Shown: positions 1-8,679 of the stretch, piece after piece
Layout of the letters: each line of letters begins with the position of its first letter
Position numbering within the stretch: position 1 is the stretch's first letter
Source: Pseudalkalibacillus sp045920555
GTDB taxonomy: Bacteria > Bacillota > Bacilli > Bacillales > Fictibacillaceae
Assembly (NCBI RefSeq): GCF_045920555.1
Contig: NZ_CP174509.1
Location: forward strand, 2,480,001-2,544,000
Length of the DNA: 64,000 bases
Direction of reading: 5' to 3'
Program-made: the position numbers and the translations under genes
Notes under the pieces: model-generated
Told to the model about the DNA's origin: nothing
Database searches by the model: none
Seen by the model: the letters and a program-made list of their open reading frames with translations, nothing else

Positions 1-182
1 TCCAAATCTTCCCCATATTGAAGTCTTCCGTATGCATGGGGCAGGGCTAAAGTTCCTTTGACATTATTGGCGACAGCTTCACATGCAGCATTTGAAATAT
101 CATCGATAGGCAAAATTACGACATGATTTCTGATACCAACTTTTCCATTTTCTCTACGATAACCATATAATTTTTGTCCCAT
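1..182 (-). CDS. UxaA/SuyB-type lyase large subunit (partial, N-terminus only)
   Basis: The first ~60 residues of a protein that runs off the left edge. It begins MGQKLYGYRRENGKVGIRNH and continues with a VVILPIDDISNAACE segment, which is the characteristic opening of the UxaA C-terminal domain (D-altronate/D-galactarate dehydratase and sulfolactate sulfo-lyase beta-subunit family). It starts 3 bp after the stop of the SAF-domain gene, whose last codons carry the ribosome binding site AGGTGG, so the two genes are translationally linked and probably form one heteromeric lyase. Known family chemistry is elimination of water or bisulfite from an alpha-hydroxy acid; the exact substrate is inferred from context only. 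The missing C-terminus prevents a finer assignment. Confidence 0.8.
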   Translation of the reverse strand, partial: MGQKLYGYRRENGKVGIRNHVVILPIDDISNAACEAVANNVKGTLALPHAYGRLQYGEDL

Positions 183-185
183 ATT

Positions 186-524
186 TTACCACCTCGCCGT
201 TTTAATATTATGGGTATGGACATAGTCTCCAATTTCCCATCTACTTGTGGTCAATCCGATTTGAACCCCATATTTTAGGACCGGTTCATTAACATCTAAC
301 TTGAATAATGCAATTTTGTGCCCTAATGGAATATCATCTTTGGCAACGACTTTGGTGGTAGTATTATCATCCATAAATACACCGATTACTGTTTCACCTT
401 TTGTAATATCACTAGTCGCTACACCAACATGATCCCCCTTATGATGAATCAAAAACTTGTGAACAGATACTTGCTGTTGATCCGGTTCACTGGTAGCTAC
501 TGCGGTACGATCATTTTGTCCCAT
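186..524 (-). CDS. SAF-domain small subunit of a UxaA/SuyAB-type lyase
   Basis: A 112-residue protein with a single SAF domain (about residues 22-112). The motifs HHKGDHVGVA near the N-terminus, DIPLGHKIAL in the middle and a C-terminal HTHNIKTARW are those of small subunits of split UxaA enzymes; the same pattern occurs in the alpha subunit SuyA of (2R)-sulfolactate sulfo-lyase. In one-chain altronate dehydratases this domain is fused to the large domain; here the two are separate, which is more typical of SuyAB-like enzymes. The ATG at 524 has AAGGAG 9-14 bases upstream. A palindromic operator lies at 555-571, and the gene is divergent from the dehydrogenase operon. Whether water or sulfite is eliminated cannot be read from the sequence; the TauE-type exporter encoded nearby favours sulfite. 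Confidence 0.8.
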   Translation of the reverse strand: MGQNDRTAVATSEPDQQQVSVHKFLIHHKGDHVGVATSDITKGETVIGVFMDDNTTTKVVAKDDIPLGHKIALFKLDVNEPVLKYGVQIGLTTSRWEIGDYVHTHNIKTARW

Positions 525-554
525 TTACTTCAACTCCTTATTATGTAATTAATA

Positions 555-571
555 GGTTAGGTGACCCAACC
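555..571. promoter_or_regulatory. 17-bp palindromic operator, copy 1
   Basis: GGTTAGGTGACCCAACC, a perfect palindrome of the form GGTTnGGTnACCnAACC. It lies between the lyase genes and the divergent operon. A possible leftward promoter (TTGATT, 17 bp, TAAACT on the minus strand, about 580-610) would place the site just downstream of the transcription start, as for a repressor. GntR/FadR- or LacI-type regulators bind such sites, but no regulator gene is in the window. Confidence 0.65.
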
Positions 572-716
572 AATTTATCTATTAGTTTAAACACTTGCTA
601 TAAAAAAATCAACCACTTTTCAGAAAATTATAAAATTAGATTGTGTTTTTAAGATTAATATTCAAAAAATATTGAATTATATAATAAATAGTGTTTTAAT
701 GAATGTAGGTGTAAGT

Positions 717-753
717 GGTTGGGTCACTGTACCATATTAAAGCTTTTTATAAT
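717..753 (+). promoter_or_regulatory. Operator copy 2 and -10 box of the dehydrogenase/fumarase operon
   Basis: GGTTGGGTCACTGTACC at 717-733 matches 12 of the 14 fixed positions of the palindrome at 555-571. A consensus TATAAT lies at 748-753, so the site covers the -35 region of this rightward promoter. About 100 bases of leader follow before the first gene. Confidence 0.55.
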
Positions 754-858
754 ATATACCAATTGGATAAAAACGGGAGGGAAAAGAGGAAAGTCTACAT
801 TTTTTGATTCATTATATTCAGAAGGAGTTGGACATCAAATTTAAAAAGGGGGCTAGTT

Positions 859-1578
859 ATGAATACCGTTGATGTGAAAGTAATGCGTTTTGATCCTGAA
901 AAAAATGAACAACCAAGGTATGATACTTTTCAAATTGAAGCTAAAAAAAATATGACTGTTTTGGACAGTTTGTTCTTGATCGTGGAAGATCAAGATCAAA
1001 CACTATCCTTCCGTTGTGCGTGTAGACTTGGAATGTGTGGTTCTTGCGGAATGGTCATAAATGGTCGTGGAAGATTAGCCTGCCGTACAAAAATTGAACA
1101 TTTAGGCGATAGTATTTTAGTACAGCCAATGAGAAATTTAGAAATCATTAAGGATTTGTCTGTCGATATGGAAAAGTTCTTTAGAAGCTGGGAAAAGGTA
1201 AAGCCCTACTTTGTACCAAAAGAGGATACAGATGAATTTAGTATTATTCCCCCATCATCAGGACGCCGAGAACTCATTGACGAAAATCAAGATTGCATAA
1301 CTTGTGGGTTGTGTTTTCAATCTTGTGAAACCGTTTCCTTTAGAGGAGACGAATTCATTGGTCCTGCTGCTTTAAACAGGGCCTATAACTTAATTGCCGA
1401 TGAGAGGGATGGAGCTAGAGCAGAGAGGTTAGATATGGTTACAGAAAGCAAAGGAGCATTTGGATGCCGTAGTTTCGGTGCTTGTGTTGAAGTTTGTCCA
1501 AAAGGGATTAAACCGATGGTAACCATTCAGAAAATAAAAACTAAAAAGTTACAAAAAGCGATAGGATTAAAATGGTAA
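859..1578 (+). CDS. Succinate dehydrogenase/fumarate reductase-like iron-sulfur subunit
   Basis: A 239-residue SdhB/FrdB-type protein. The [2Fe-2S] cluster loop is visible as CACRLGMCGSCGM with a further Cys in GRLAC (residues ~54-77), and the C-terminal domain carries two ferredoxin-type motifs, CITCGLCFQSC (~145) and CRSFGACVEVCPKGI (~198). It would pass electrons from the flavoprotein encoded at 2037 to the membrane anchor. The gene order B-C-A differs from the usual Bacillus sdhCAB order, and the surrounding hydratase and transporter genes suggest a catabolic paralogue rather than the TCA-cycle enzyme. A strong ribosome binding site (AAAGGGGG) precedes the ATG. Confidence 0.88.
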   Translation: MNTVDVKVMRFDPEKNEQPRYDTFQIEAKKNMTVLDSLFLIVEDQDQTLSFRCACRLGMCGSCGMVINGRGRLACRTKIEHLGDSILVQPMRNLEIIKDLSVDMEKFFRSWEKVKPYFVPKEDTDEFSIIPPSSGRRELIDENQDCITCGLCFQSCETVSFRGDEFIGPAALNRAYNLIADERDGARAERLDMVTESKGAFGCRSFGACVEVCPKGIKPMVTIQKIKTKKLQKAIGLKW

Positions 1579-1607
1579 TGTTAAAAATTGAAGGAGATGA
1601 TTATTAA

Positions 1608-1979
1608 TTGGCTACTACTGGTTTACAAACAAAGAAAGTCCAAGAAGTTAAAATTAAACAACGCCCTTTTGTTGGTTATATCGCTTGGGTCGTACAAAGG
1701 GTCACAGCGTTACTATTATTTTTCTTGTTACCATTAAAAATTTATAGTGGCTATGTCATAGTAGGGAAGTTACCGGGGACAGGAATTATTTCAACTTTAC
1801 ATCTAAATTCTTTGTTAGATGCGACATTGATTTTTGCACTAATTTTCCATGCCTTATACGGTATGAGGGTTATTCTCATTGATGTAGGACTTGTAAAAGA
1901 TAATCGAGATATCTTTATGGTTTTTACGATCATCGGTGCAATTTTATGTGCATTAACATTTTATTTCATAGTTTCTTAA
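1608..1979 (+). CDS. Succinate dehydrogenase-like cytochrome b membrane anchor
   Basis: A 123-residue protein with three predicted transmembrane helices (about residues 25-45, 63-87, 98-121). The segment FHALYGMRVILIDVG (~82-96) is the haem-ligand and Gly-Arg-Asp signature of SdhC/SdhD-type anchors; the preceding RPFVGYIAWVVQRVTALLLF segment is the quinone-site helix typical of the family. The start is a TTG with AAGGAGATG upstream. It sits between the FeS and flavoprotein genes and would dock the complex to the membrane and hand electrons to quinone. Only one anchor gene is present. Confidence 0.82.
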   Translation: MATTGLQTKKVQEVKIKQRPFVGYIAWVVQRVTALLLFFLLPLKIYSGYVIVGKLPGTGIISTLHLNSLLDATLIFALIFHALYGMRVILIDVGLVKDNRDIFMVFTIIGAILCALTFYFIVS

Positions 1980-2036
1980 TAGCAGCTAGTATAAGGATAA
2001 TTTTTTAATAACAACATAAGGAAGGTGTAAATATTA

Positions 2037-3773
2037 ATGGAACATGTTAAAGCAGATATCCTTGTGCTAGGGAGTGGTGGAGCTGGGTTATTTGCAGCTC
2101 ATCATGCAGCTGATCAGAATCCCAATTTGAAGATAATCGTTTCTTCTAAAGGACTTGTGGGAAAAAGCGGATGTACTCGTATGGTTCAAGGTGGATATAA
2201 TGTTGTCATTCATCCCGATGATTCTATCGAAAAACACTTCAAGGATACCATAAAAGGTGGAGGCGGAATAAATGATCAAAAAATGGCTTGGACTCTTGTA
2301 AATGATGCGCCCAAAAGAATAAGAGAGTTAGAGACGAAGATGGGGGTTTTTTTTGATAGAAATGAAGATGGGACGGTACACCAAAAACCATTTGCAGGAC
2401 AATCTTTTGATCGGACCGTACACAAAGGGGATCTTACTGGGATTGAAATCATTTCTAGATTGCGTGATCAGCTTTTTGCTAAACCAAGTGTTGTCTGTTG
2501 GGATGAAGTAAGAGCAATCGATTTGTTGATTGACGAAGAAAATTGTAGAGTTGTAGGCTGTCTAATGATAAATATGAGGTCTGGGGAATTCATTGTCATT
2601 CAGTGTAAGGCAGTGATTGTAGGAACTGGTGGAGCAGCAACCATGTATAAAATTGCTACTCCTAGCCTCGAAAAGGCTGGAGACGGCATGGCTATGTGTT
2701 ATCGAGCAGGAACAGAATTTCTTGATATGGAGATGATGCAATTTCATCCTACAGGCTTATTGGCAGAGAATTCTCGATTAAATGGGGGTGTGTTGGAGGA
2801 AGGACTACGAGGTGCTGGAGGGTATCTAATCAACTCCCATGGTGAAAGATTTATGAAGAATTATGATCCAGATCGTATGGAGCGTTCTACCCGGGATAGG
2901 GTTTCGAGAGCAGCTTACATGGAAATTATGGAAGGACGCGGTACACCCCTAGAGGGGGTCTATATTGATGTTTCCCATTTAGGAAAGGAAAATGTTTTAA
3001 GAATGTTTCCAGGTATGGTCGAGCGTTGCCGTGATGTAGGGAAAGATTTAAGTATCGAACCTGTAGAAATTTCACCTGCTGCTCATTTTCAAATGGGGGG
3101 GGTTAAGGTGTCTGTAAATTGTGAATCGAATATTGAAGGGTTATACGTTGCAGGAGAGGATGCAGGTGGCGTCCACGGTGCAAACCGACTGGGTGGAAAT
3201 GGGGTTTGCGATTCTACTGTATTTGGTGCAAGGGCTGGAGACGCTGCAGCATCTTATGTAAGTGAAAGGGATATTAACGCCAAAATATCTAATCAACAGG
3301 TACATTCCATCATAGAAGAAGTAATAGCCCCGTTTAGCCGGTTAGAAGGTGAAAACCCATTTTATATTCGTAATGATTTAAAAGAGTTAATGTGGAATAA
3401 TGTTGGTTTGGTACGTAATGGTAAGGACTTAGAAACAGCAATCAATGAACTTTCGTTACTTGAAGAGCGTGTTAATTGTGTTTCGGTCAAAGGACCAAAA
3501 AAATATAATTTAACATGGCAAGAATTTTTAAATGTACGCAATCTTGTAACCGTTTCCAAAATGGTAGCTTCAGCTTCTTTGATACGTACCGAAAGTAGGG
3601 GGTCTCATTATCGACAAGATTATCCTGAAATTAATGATGAAGATTGGTTAAGTAATATTTACATAACAGAAAGCGAAACCGGGGAGCCGCACCTTAGAGT
3701 AGAAAAAACAAATCAAACACACATCGATGTTAGAGAAATTGAAGGATATCAAACCATTACAGTATCAAAATAA
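2037..3773 (+). CDS. Succinate dehydrogenase/fumarate reductase-like flavoprotein subunit
   Basis: A 578-residue FAD-dependent dehydrogenase of the SdhA/FrdA/L-aspartate-oxidase family. Visible landmarks are the dinucleotide fold ILVLGSGGAGLFAAH (residues 9-23), QGGYN, the RTVHKGDLTG segment (~123), QFHPTGLL (~236), the active-site arginine region STRDRVSRAA (~284) and the C-terminal FAD contact GANRLGGNGV (~384). The catalytic apparatus for trans-dehydrogenation of a succinate-like dicarboxylate therefore looks intact. Its neighbours (lyase, fumarase-type hydratase, TTT transporter) suggest a substituted succinate as substrate; this is inference. The nicotinate-pathway enzyme NadB is less likely because dedicated FeS and cytochrome subunits are co-transcribed. 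Confidence 0.87.
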   Translation: MEHVKADILVLGSGGAGLFAAHHAADQNPNLKIIVSSKGLVGKSGCTRMVQGGYNVVIHPDDSIEKHFKDTIKGGGGINDQKMAWTLVNDAPKRIRELETKMGVFFDRNEDGTVHQKPFAGQSFDRTVHKGDLTGIEIISRLRDQLFAKPSVVCWDEVRAIDLLIDEENCRVVGCLMINMRSGEFIVIQCKAVIVGTGGAATMYKIATPSLEKAGDGMAMCYRAGTEFLDMEMMQFHPTGLLAENSRLNGGVLEEGLRGAGGYLINSHGERFMKNYDPDRMERSTRDRVSRAAYMEIMEGRGTPLEGVYIDVSHLGKENVLRMFPGMVERCRDVGKDLSIEPVEISPAAHFQMGGVKVSVNCESNIEGLYVAGEDAGGVHGANRLGGNGVCDSTVFGARAGDAAASYVSERDINAKISNQQVHSIIEEVIAPFSRLEGENPFYIRNDLKELMWNNVGLVRNGKDLETAINELSLLEERVNCVSVKGPKKYNLTWQEFLNVRNLVTVSKMVASASLIRTESRGSHYRQDYPEINDEDWLSNIYITESETGEPHLRVEKTNQTHIDVREIEGYQTITVSK

Positions 3774-3797
3774 TTTCTTTAAAGGGAAGGGATGAGC

Positions 3798-4721
3798 ATG
3801 GCAGTAGCAGATTATGTTGCTAACTATAAAGATGTTTGGGAAGCGGATGAAATATTTTATCAGAGTGTAGAAGAAGCTTGTAAAACAATTTATATCGAAT
3901 CTCTCAAAGACTTACCTCCTGATGTAAGAACAGCATTAGAAAGGGCTTATGAAAATGAAGAGTTGGAAAGTGGAAAGGAAATTTTAGCGACGCTAATAAA
4001 GACCGTTTCAACTGCTGATGATAAAAAGTTGTTAATTTGTCAAGATACAGGGATTCCTATTTATTTTGTTAAAGTTGGGAATCAAGTGAGGCTCGATGGT
4101 TTACGATTTGAAAAAGCGATTAAAGAAGGAACTAAACGTGCTACTTTAGAGCATCCTTTAAGAAGTAGTATAGTCAATACATTATCAAGAAAAAATCATG
4201 GTACATCAACTGGAAATCAGGTACCTGTTATTCATTATGAATTCGTTGAAGGAAAAGAAATAGAGATTCTTATTGTTCCTAAAGGTTCTGGTTCAGAAAA
4301 TATGAGTTATCTTAAAATGTTGACACCAGCTGCTGGTATTGACGGTATTAAAAAGTATGTATTGGAGTGTGTTTTTGAATCAGGTGCAAATCCATGTCCA
4401 CCAACAATAGTCGGAATCGGTATTGGAGGATCAGCAGATAAGTGTGCAGCTTTGGCTAAAAAGGCAGCCGCACGTGAAGTTGGTTCACCTAACCCAGATC
4501 CCGAAGTGAGGGAACTTGAAGAAGAATTGTATACCTTAATCAACAAGATGGGGATTGGTGCTCATGGACTGGGAGGAAGTACAACGGCGTTAGCGGTACA
4601 CATCGAATCAGCAGATACTCATATGACACTGAATCCAGTCGCTGTAAACATGATGTGTTGGCCGGCAAGAAGAATGAGGGCAACTTTCAGACAGCAAGAA
4701 TACCCGGAAATTACATATTAA
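3798..4721 (+). CDS. Class I fumarase/L-tartrate dehydratase-type alpha subunit
   Basis: About 307 residues, homologous to the N-terminal part of class I [4Fe-4S] fumarases and to the alpha subunit of two-subunit fumarase/tartrate dehydratases (TtdA). Cluster-binding cysteines can be assigned in CQDTGIPIY (~76), ESGANPCPPTIVGIGIGG (~195) and, towards the C-terminus, the glycine-rich IGAHGLGGSTTALAVH segment with CWPARR near the end. The chosen ATG at 3798 has GGAAGGG about 6 bases upstream; an earlier in-frame ATG at 3792 abuts the ribosome binding site. It is followed at once by the beta subunit. It would hydrate a fumarate-like double bond; real substrate unknown. Confidence 0.85.
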   Translation: MAVADYVANYKDVWEADEIFYQSVEEACKTIYIESLKDLPPDVRTALERAYENEELESGKEILATLIKTVSTADDKKLLICQDTGIPIYFVKVGNQVRLDGLRFEKAIKEGTKRATLEHPLRSSIVNTLSRKNHGTSTGNQVPVIHYEFVEGKEIEILIVPKGSGSENMSYLKMLTPAAGIDGIKKYVLECVFESGANPCPPTIVGIGIGGSADKCAALAKKAAAREVGSPNPDPEVRELEEELYTLINKMGIGAHGLGGSTTALAVHIESADTHMTLNPVAVNMMCWPARRMRATFRQQEYPEITY

Positions 4722-4739
4722 GTAGAGGTGAGAGTAAAA

Positions 4740-5336
4740 GTGGCACATTATCGTTTGAAAGCACCTTTAACAGATAATGATATAAGTCAATTATATGCTG
4801 GGGATACTGTTACCATAGATGGTATTATTTTTGGAATACGTGATGCAAATTTAATCCGCCTTTTTGATAAAAAAGTTGATTTACCTGAAGACCTAAAACC
4901 TCAATTAAAAGGTGCTATAGGCCTGCATACAGCTCCAGGTGTAAAAAAACAGGAAGATGGAACATACGAAAAGGTGAGTATTGGAACAACAACTAGTTAC
5001 CGAATGGATCGTTTTACAAGAGGATTAATGGAAGAGTATGGTGTTAAAGTAATTGTTGGAAAAGGAGGACTTCTTGAAGATGGATGCCAAGCACTTGTCG
5101 AACTAAAGGGTTGTTATTTTACCATTCTAGGGGGGGCTGCAGCATTAGAGACTACACAGGTAGAAAAAATTGAAGATGTATGGTGGGAAGACCTAATGCC
5201 TGAAGCTATCTGGAAGTTCAGGGTAAAGGATTTTGGCCCATTAATTGTTTCCATTGATTCGCACGGGAATAACAAATATAAAAATGTTAAAAAAATTGCA
5301 CGAAAAAATCTTGATGAAATCCTAAATAAAATTTAG
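4740..5336 (+). CDS. Class I fumarase/tartrate dehydratase-type beta subunit
   Basis: About 198 residues, corresponding to the swivelling C-terminal domain of class I fumarases (FumA C-terminal, TtdB). Typical segments are LYAGDTVTIDGIIFGIRDAN near the N-terminus, TTSYRMDRFTRGLMEEYGV (~86), GKGGL and FTILGGAAAL (~130). The GTG at 4740 has AGAGGTGA 8 bases upstream; an earlier in-frame GTG at 4728 lies within that ribosome binding site. The gene follows its partner subunit by 18 bases, as expected for a stoichiometric complex. Confidence 0.85.
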   Translation: MAHYRLKAPLTDNDISQLYAGDTVTIDGIIFGIRDANLIRLFDKKVDLPEDLKPQLKGAIGLHTAPGVKKQEDGTYEKVSIGTTTSYRMDRFTRGLMEEYGVKVIVGKGGLLEDGCQALVELKGCYFTILGGAAALETTQVEKIEDVWWEDLMPEAIWKFRVKDFGPLIVSIDSHGNNKYKNVKKIARKNLDEILNKI

Positions 5337-5393
5337 ATAGACCGTTATATAAAAGTAAATAGTTGAAGTATTTTAAGGGAGTGAAAGTTCCAA

Positions 5394-5738
5394 TTGAAAA
5401 AGAATTTTATAATCATATTATCCCTATTCGTATTTTTTATTGGTGGCTGTGGGGGAACCAATGACGAAGATACTAATAGTAATGGAGAAACTCTTAAATT
5501 AGTAGCAACCAACTGGGAATTTGATAAAGAAGAATATAAAGTTCCACATGGAGAAGTTTCCATTATACTTGAAAATAAAGAAGGACATCATGGAATTATT
5601 ATTGAAAACACCGATATTGAAATTAAAGAAGAAGGTCAAGTTACAGCGAACCTTGAAGCAGGTGAATATACCGTATGATGTATAATTCCATGCGGAGAAG
5701 GCCATGAAGAAATGACAGCCAAACTAATAGTTGAATGA
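5394..5738 (+). pseudogene. CuA-type cupredoxin lipoprotein, interrupted by an in-frame TGA
   Basis: A TTG start with AAGGGAGTG upstream opens a lipoprotein (signal MKKNFIIILSLFVFFIGGC, lipobox ending IGGC) followed by a cupredoxin domain resembling cytochrome c oxidase subunit II periplasmic domains. Translation stops at TGA 5676-5678 after GEYTV. Read on in the same frame, the next 19 codons give CIIPCGEGHEEMTAKLIVE before TGA 5736-5738, which contains the complete CuA ligand motif C-x3-C-x3-H-x2-M. The stop therefore removes exactly the metal site. The residue at the stop is normally aromatic in the family, so a single substitution would explain it. It is the last gene of the operon and is followed by a terminator. 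Confidence 0.75.
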
Positions 5739-5741
5739 TAT

Positions 5742-5772
5742 AGAACCGGAATTTTATTTCCCGGTTCTTTTC
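5742..5772 (+). terminator. Rho-independent terminator of the dehydrogenase/fumarase operon
   Basis: AGAACCGG at 5742-5749 pairs with CCGGTTCT at 5761-5768, followed by a short T run. It lies four bases after the final stop codon of the cupredoxin gene. Confidence 0.8.
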
Positions 5773-5824
5773 ATTGCCATAAGATTAAACTATGTTATTA
5801 GTAACCTGTTATTTGAAAACTTTA

Positions 5825-6592
5825 TTAAAATAAATCAAAGAATAATTTAACACTAATTATTAATATTGAATAAGCTGCAATTCTTTTTAGCACAATAGAG
5901 TTTAATTGTTTCGTTATACGACCACCTATTTGTGCTCCTAAGATTCCCCCTATAATAAGCATAACCCCATATCCGAGAGGTAGGGACCCAACACTTAATA
6001 TTGTTATAAAGCTTCCGGCTGATAAAAGAAAACACGTAATTAGACTTGATCCAATTGCTTTTTTTATAGGTAGTTTAAATACAAAAATCATTAATGGAAC
6101 AAATATAAAACCTGCAGCTAATCCGACAAGCCCACCCAAAACCCCAATAATAAAGCTTGAAATTATTGTTAAAGTAATTGACAAATATGTAAATTCAAAT
6201 GGTTTTAAACCCTCACCATCTTTTAATGGGATCTGCATGACAATAGAAGCCAAGATCGCAAGTGAAGCAAAAAATATTTGTAAAAAAATTTCTGGTGAAT
6301 GAGACGCTAACATTACACCCATAATTCCTCCAAAAAATGCAGGAATCCCTATCATTAACACAATTTTTATATCAACAAGCTTTGTTCGAACATAATACAA
6401 TCCTCCTGATAATGTAGAAAAAAAAGCTTGCATGATTGCTAGCCCAGCGATTACCTGCATAGGAAAATGAGTGTCAAAAATAAAAGGAAGGAGTATCATT
6501 AACGTAAAGATTAGAATGATACCCCCACCAATAGATAATAATCCTGTAATAGTCCCGGAAAACAAACCTAATAAAAACATAGTAATGTACAT
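5825..6592 (-). CDS. TauE/SafE family exporter (candidate sulfite exporter)
   Basis: A 255-residue polytopic membrane protein with about eight hydrophobic segments. The N-terminal LLGLFSGTITGLLSIGGGIILIFTL and the internal GVLGGLVGLAAGFIFVPLMI repeats are the two TauE domains. The family (Pfam TauE/SafE) includes exporters of sulfite and sulfoacetate, but also many proteins of unknown substrate. Here it is the last gene of the tripartite transporter operon, 32 bases after tctB, which makes export of a product of the imported substrate likely. Sulfite is the simplest proposal given the lyase at the left edge. Confidence 0.82.
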   Translation of the reverse strand: MYITMFLLGLFSGTITGLLSIGGGIILIFTLMILLPFIFDTHFPMQVIAGLAIMQAFFSTLSGGLYYVRTKLVDIKIVLMIGIPAFFGGIMGVMLASHSPEIFLQIFFASLAILASIVMQIPLKDGEGLKPFEFTYLSITLTIISSFIIGVLGGLVGLAAGFIFVPLMIFVFKLPIKKAIGSSLITCFLLSAGSFITILSVGSLPLGYGVMLIIGGILGAQIGGRITKQLNSIVLKRIAAYSILIISVKLFFDLF

Positions 6593-6624
6593 GGATTAAC
6601 TCCTCAATGTGATATTTATATTTT

Positions 6625-7098
6625 TTAAATGATGCCACTTGGAATAGGGACTTTTAATAAAAGATCAAAAGTTACATAAAGTATCCCAACTACCATTATA
6701 GAAAGACATACTGGTTTTAAATATCCTTTCCAACCTTTGTTTTCATTTCTTAAATATACACTTAGTAAAATGAGGAAAAGAATACTCGTGATATAGAAAC
6801 CTAGTATTGGCATTATAAAAATATAAATAATTAAACAAATAATACTGATCCATCTTCTCTTTGGATTAATATTGTCTTTTTCCTCATCATTTTTGGATGA
6901 TGGATATTCATATTTTTTATAAAATAATGCTTTTAAAAGTAACAGTCCTCCTAAAAGGGCAAATGTACTAATTACCACTATCGGGAAAGTATCAGCCGGT
7001 GGTGTAAGTTCTTTTGTATTGATATAAAATAATAAACTGATTGCTAAGACTATTATAGAAACTACAATATCCTTAACTCTGTTCCTTACCATATCCAT
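6625..7098 (-). CDS. tctB: Tripartite tricarboxylate transporter small membrane subunit TctB
   Basis: A 157-residue protein with four predicted transmembrane helices (about residues 11-27, 38-56, 86-101, 104-120, 134-151) arranged as in TctB. It overlaps the 3' end of tctA by up to 26 bases, the usual translational coupling. The ATG at 7092 has AAGGAG at a better distance (9 bases) than the ATG at 7098, so the true start may be two codons later. TctB assists the large channel subunit in sodium/proton-coupled uptake of carboxylates. Confidence 0.82.
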   Translation of the reverse strand: MDMVRNRVKDIVVSIIVLAISLLFYINTKELTPPADTFPIVVISTFALLGGLLLLKALFYKKYEYPSSKNDEEKDNINPKRRWISIICLIIYIFIMPILGFYITSILFLILLSVYLRNENKGWKGYLKPVCLSIMVVGILYVTFDLLLKVPIPSGII

Positions 7099-8641
7099 CT
7101 TCTCCTTCTTTTATAAGTGTTGCAGCAACTTGAAGGTTCTCAGTCTGTTGTTTGGTCCTTTTCTCAAGGTAATTCATGAATATAGGTGTTATGAGGGATA
7201 GTCCTGTTAAGATGATCAAAATAATACAAATTGGACTGGTAAAGAAAATTTGTAACATACTGGTCCCTGTTTGAGAAACAAAACTCGCTTGAACAAATCC
7301 ATTTTCAGCAATAATTCCTAATACTAATCCAAGAACAATAGGGCCTGGTAAAATATCACATTTTATTGAAAAGTAACCAACAATACCACAAGCAATCATA
7401 ACAAACACATCTAGCAAACTATTTCTAATAGAATAGGAACCTATTACCGCTAAGACAGCAATAATGGGAGCTAAATAATGAACAGGTATGGAAATTGCTT
7501 TTACAAAAAGTCTTGTTCCTAACAATCCAATAAACAAAAGTATTAAATTAGCCATTAGCAATCCCATGATAAAGGTATAGGCGATTCCACTTGACTCTAC
7601 AAATAATTTGGACCCGGGAGTAAGACCATGTATTAATAACCCACCTAAAAGAACAGCTGCTACTGGACTTCCAGGGATCCCTAATGTAAGTAATGGAATG
7701 AGAGAAGAACTAACTGTTGCATTGTTTGCAGACTCACTAGTAGCGACCCCATCGATATTACCCTTACCAAATTCTTGCGGAGTTTTTGAAAATCTTTTTG
7801 ATTCGTTATATGCAACGAAGCCTGCAACATTTCCTCCAGCACCAGGTAACATTCCGATTATTGTACCGATTATAGAACTTCTAATTAAAACAACCGGTTT
7901 CTTAATTGTTTCAATAATTGTATTTTTATAAACTCCTTTCCGTTCTTTATAGGTTGCAATATACTTATCATTACGTTCCATCATATTAAGTACTTGTGGT
8001 ATGGAGAAAAAACCTATCATTGCCGGGAGAAGGGTTATCCCCTCAATCAGGCTGTACGAACCGAAAGTAAATCGGGGATATCCGGTAGCTGGATCCATTC
8101 CAATCAAAGCTAATAACAAGCCAAAGGAACCACCAATTAATCCTTTAAGAATCGATTTCCCTGCCAAGCTACCAATGATGGTAAGTCCAAATATAGCAAG
8201 CCAAAAGTTTTCTGCAGGCCCGAAACCCAATGCAAAATTAGCAAGAGGTGATGCTAAAAAGATCAAGGCCAGTGCCCCAACTATACCTCCAACCACAGAA
8301 GCTATCAGAGCAGTAATTAAGGCTCTATCTGCCTGTCCTTTCAACGTCAATGGATATCCATCAAAAGTAGTCGCAACTGCAGCTGGTGTTCCAGGTGTAT
8401 TGATGAGTATGGCCGAGTTAGCCCCACCGAACATGGCTCCTGTATACAATGCCCCTAGTGCCAAAAGACCTGTAGCGGGGTTCATCCCAAACGTCAAAGG
8501 AACAAGCAAGGCAACTCCCATGGTTGCAGATAATCCTGGAAGAGTTCCTACTACAACACCTGCCGTAATAGCTAATGTCATTACTAATATATTTTCAATA
8601 CTAAGGCTCTGTATTAAACCGTAGATAATTTCACTAATCAT
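7073..8641 (-). CDS. tctA: Tripartite tricarboxylate transporter large membrane subunit TctA
   Basis: A 522-residue protein with about twelve transmembrane segments, full length for TctA. Family landmarks are VVGTLPGLSATMGVALLVPLTF near the N-terminus, GGANSAILINTPGTPAAVAT (~74) and the repeat GMLPGAGGNVAGFVAYNESKR (~263) with TLGIPGSPVAAVLLG (~317). It forms the translocation pore of a solute-binding-protein dependent secondary transporter. TctC and a small protein are encoded upstream and TctB downstream. Members of this family carry citrate, tartrate, terephthalate or sulfolactate; specificity is set by TctC. Confidence 0.9.
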   Translation of the reverse strand: MISEIIYGLIQSLSIENILVMTLAITAGVVVGTLPGLSATMGVALLVPLTFGMNPATGLLALGALYTGAMFGGANSAILINTPGTPAAVATTFDGYPLTLKGQADRALITALIASVVGGIVGALALIFLASPLANFALGFGPAENFWLAIFGLTIIGSLAGKSILKGLIGGSFGLLLALIGMDPATGYPRFTFGSYSLIEGITLLPAMIGFFSIPQVLNMMERNDKYIATYKERKGVYKNTIIETIKKPVVLIRSSIIGTIIGMLPGAGGNVAGFVAYNESKRFSKTPQEFGKGNIDGVATSESANNATVSSSLIPLLTLGIPGSPVAAVLLGGLLIHGLTPGSKLFVESSGIAYTFIMGLLMANLILLFIGLLGTRLFVKAISIPVHYLAPIIAVLAVIGSYSIRNSLLDVFVMIACGIVGYFSIKCDILPGPIVLGLVLGIIAENGFVQASFVSQTGTSMLQIFFTSPICIILIILTGLSLITPIFMNYLEKRTKQQTENLQVAATLIKEGEDGYGKEQS

Positions 8642-8679
8642 GGTAACCTCCTATTACTAGTTTGTGAGCAGTTTAATAT

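Noticed and set aside
5676..5678. TGA as selenocysteine codon in the cupredoxin gene
   Set aside because: No SECIS-like hairpin was evident directly after the codon, and the family has an ordinary aromatic residue there; a nonsense change is simpler.
7608..8624. Long plus-strand open frames (7608-7931 and 8001-8624)
   Set aside because: They are antisense to tctA, have no ribosome binding site, and their Pro/Ala/Lys-rich composition is typical of the mirror of a membrane protein gene.
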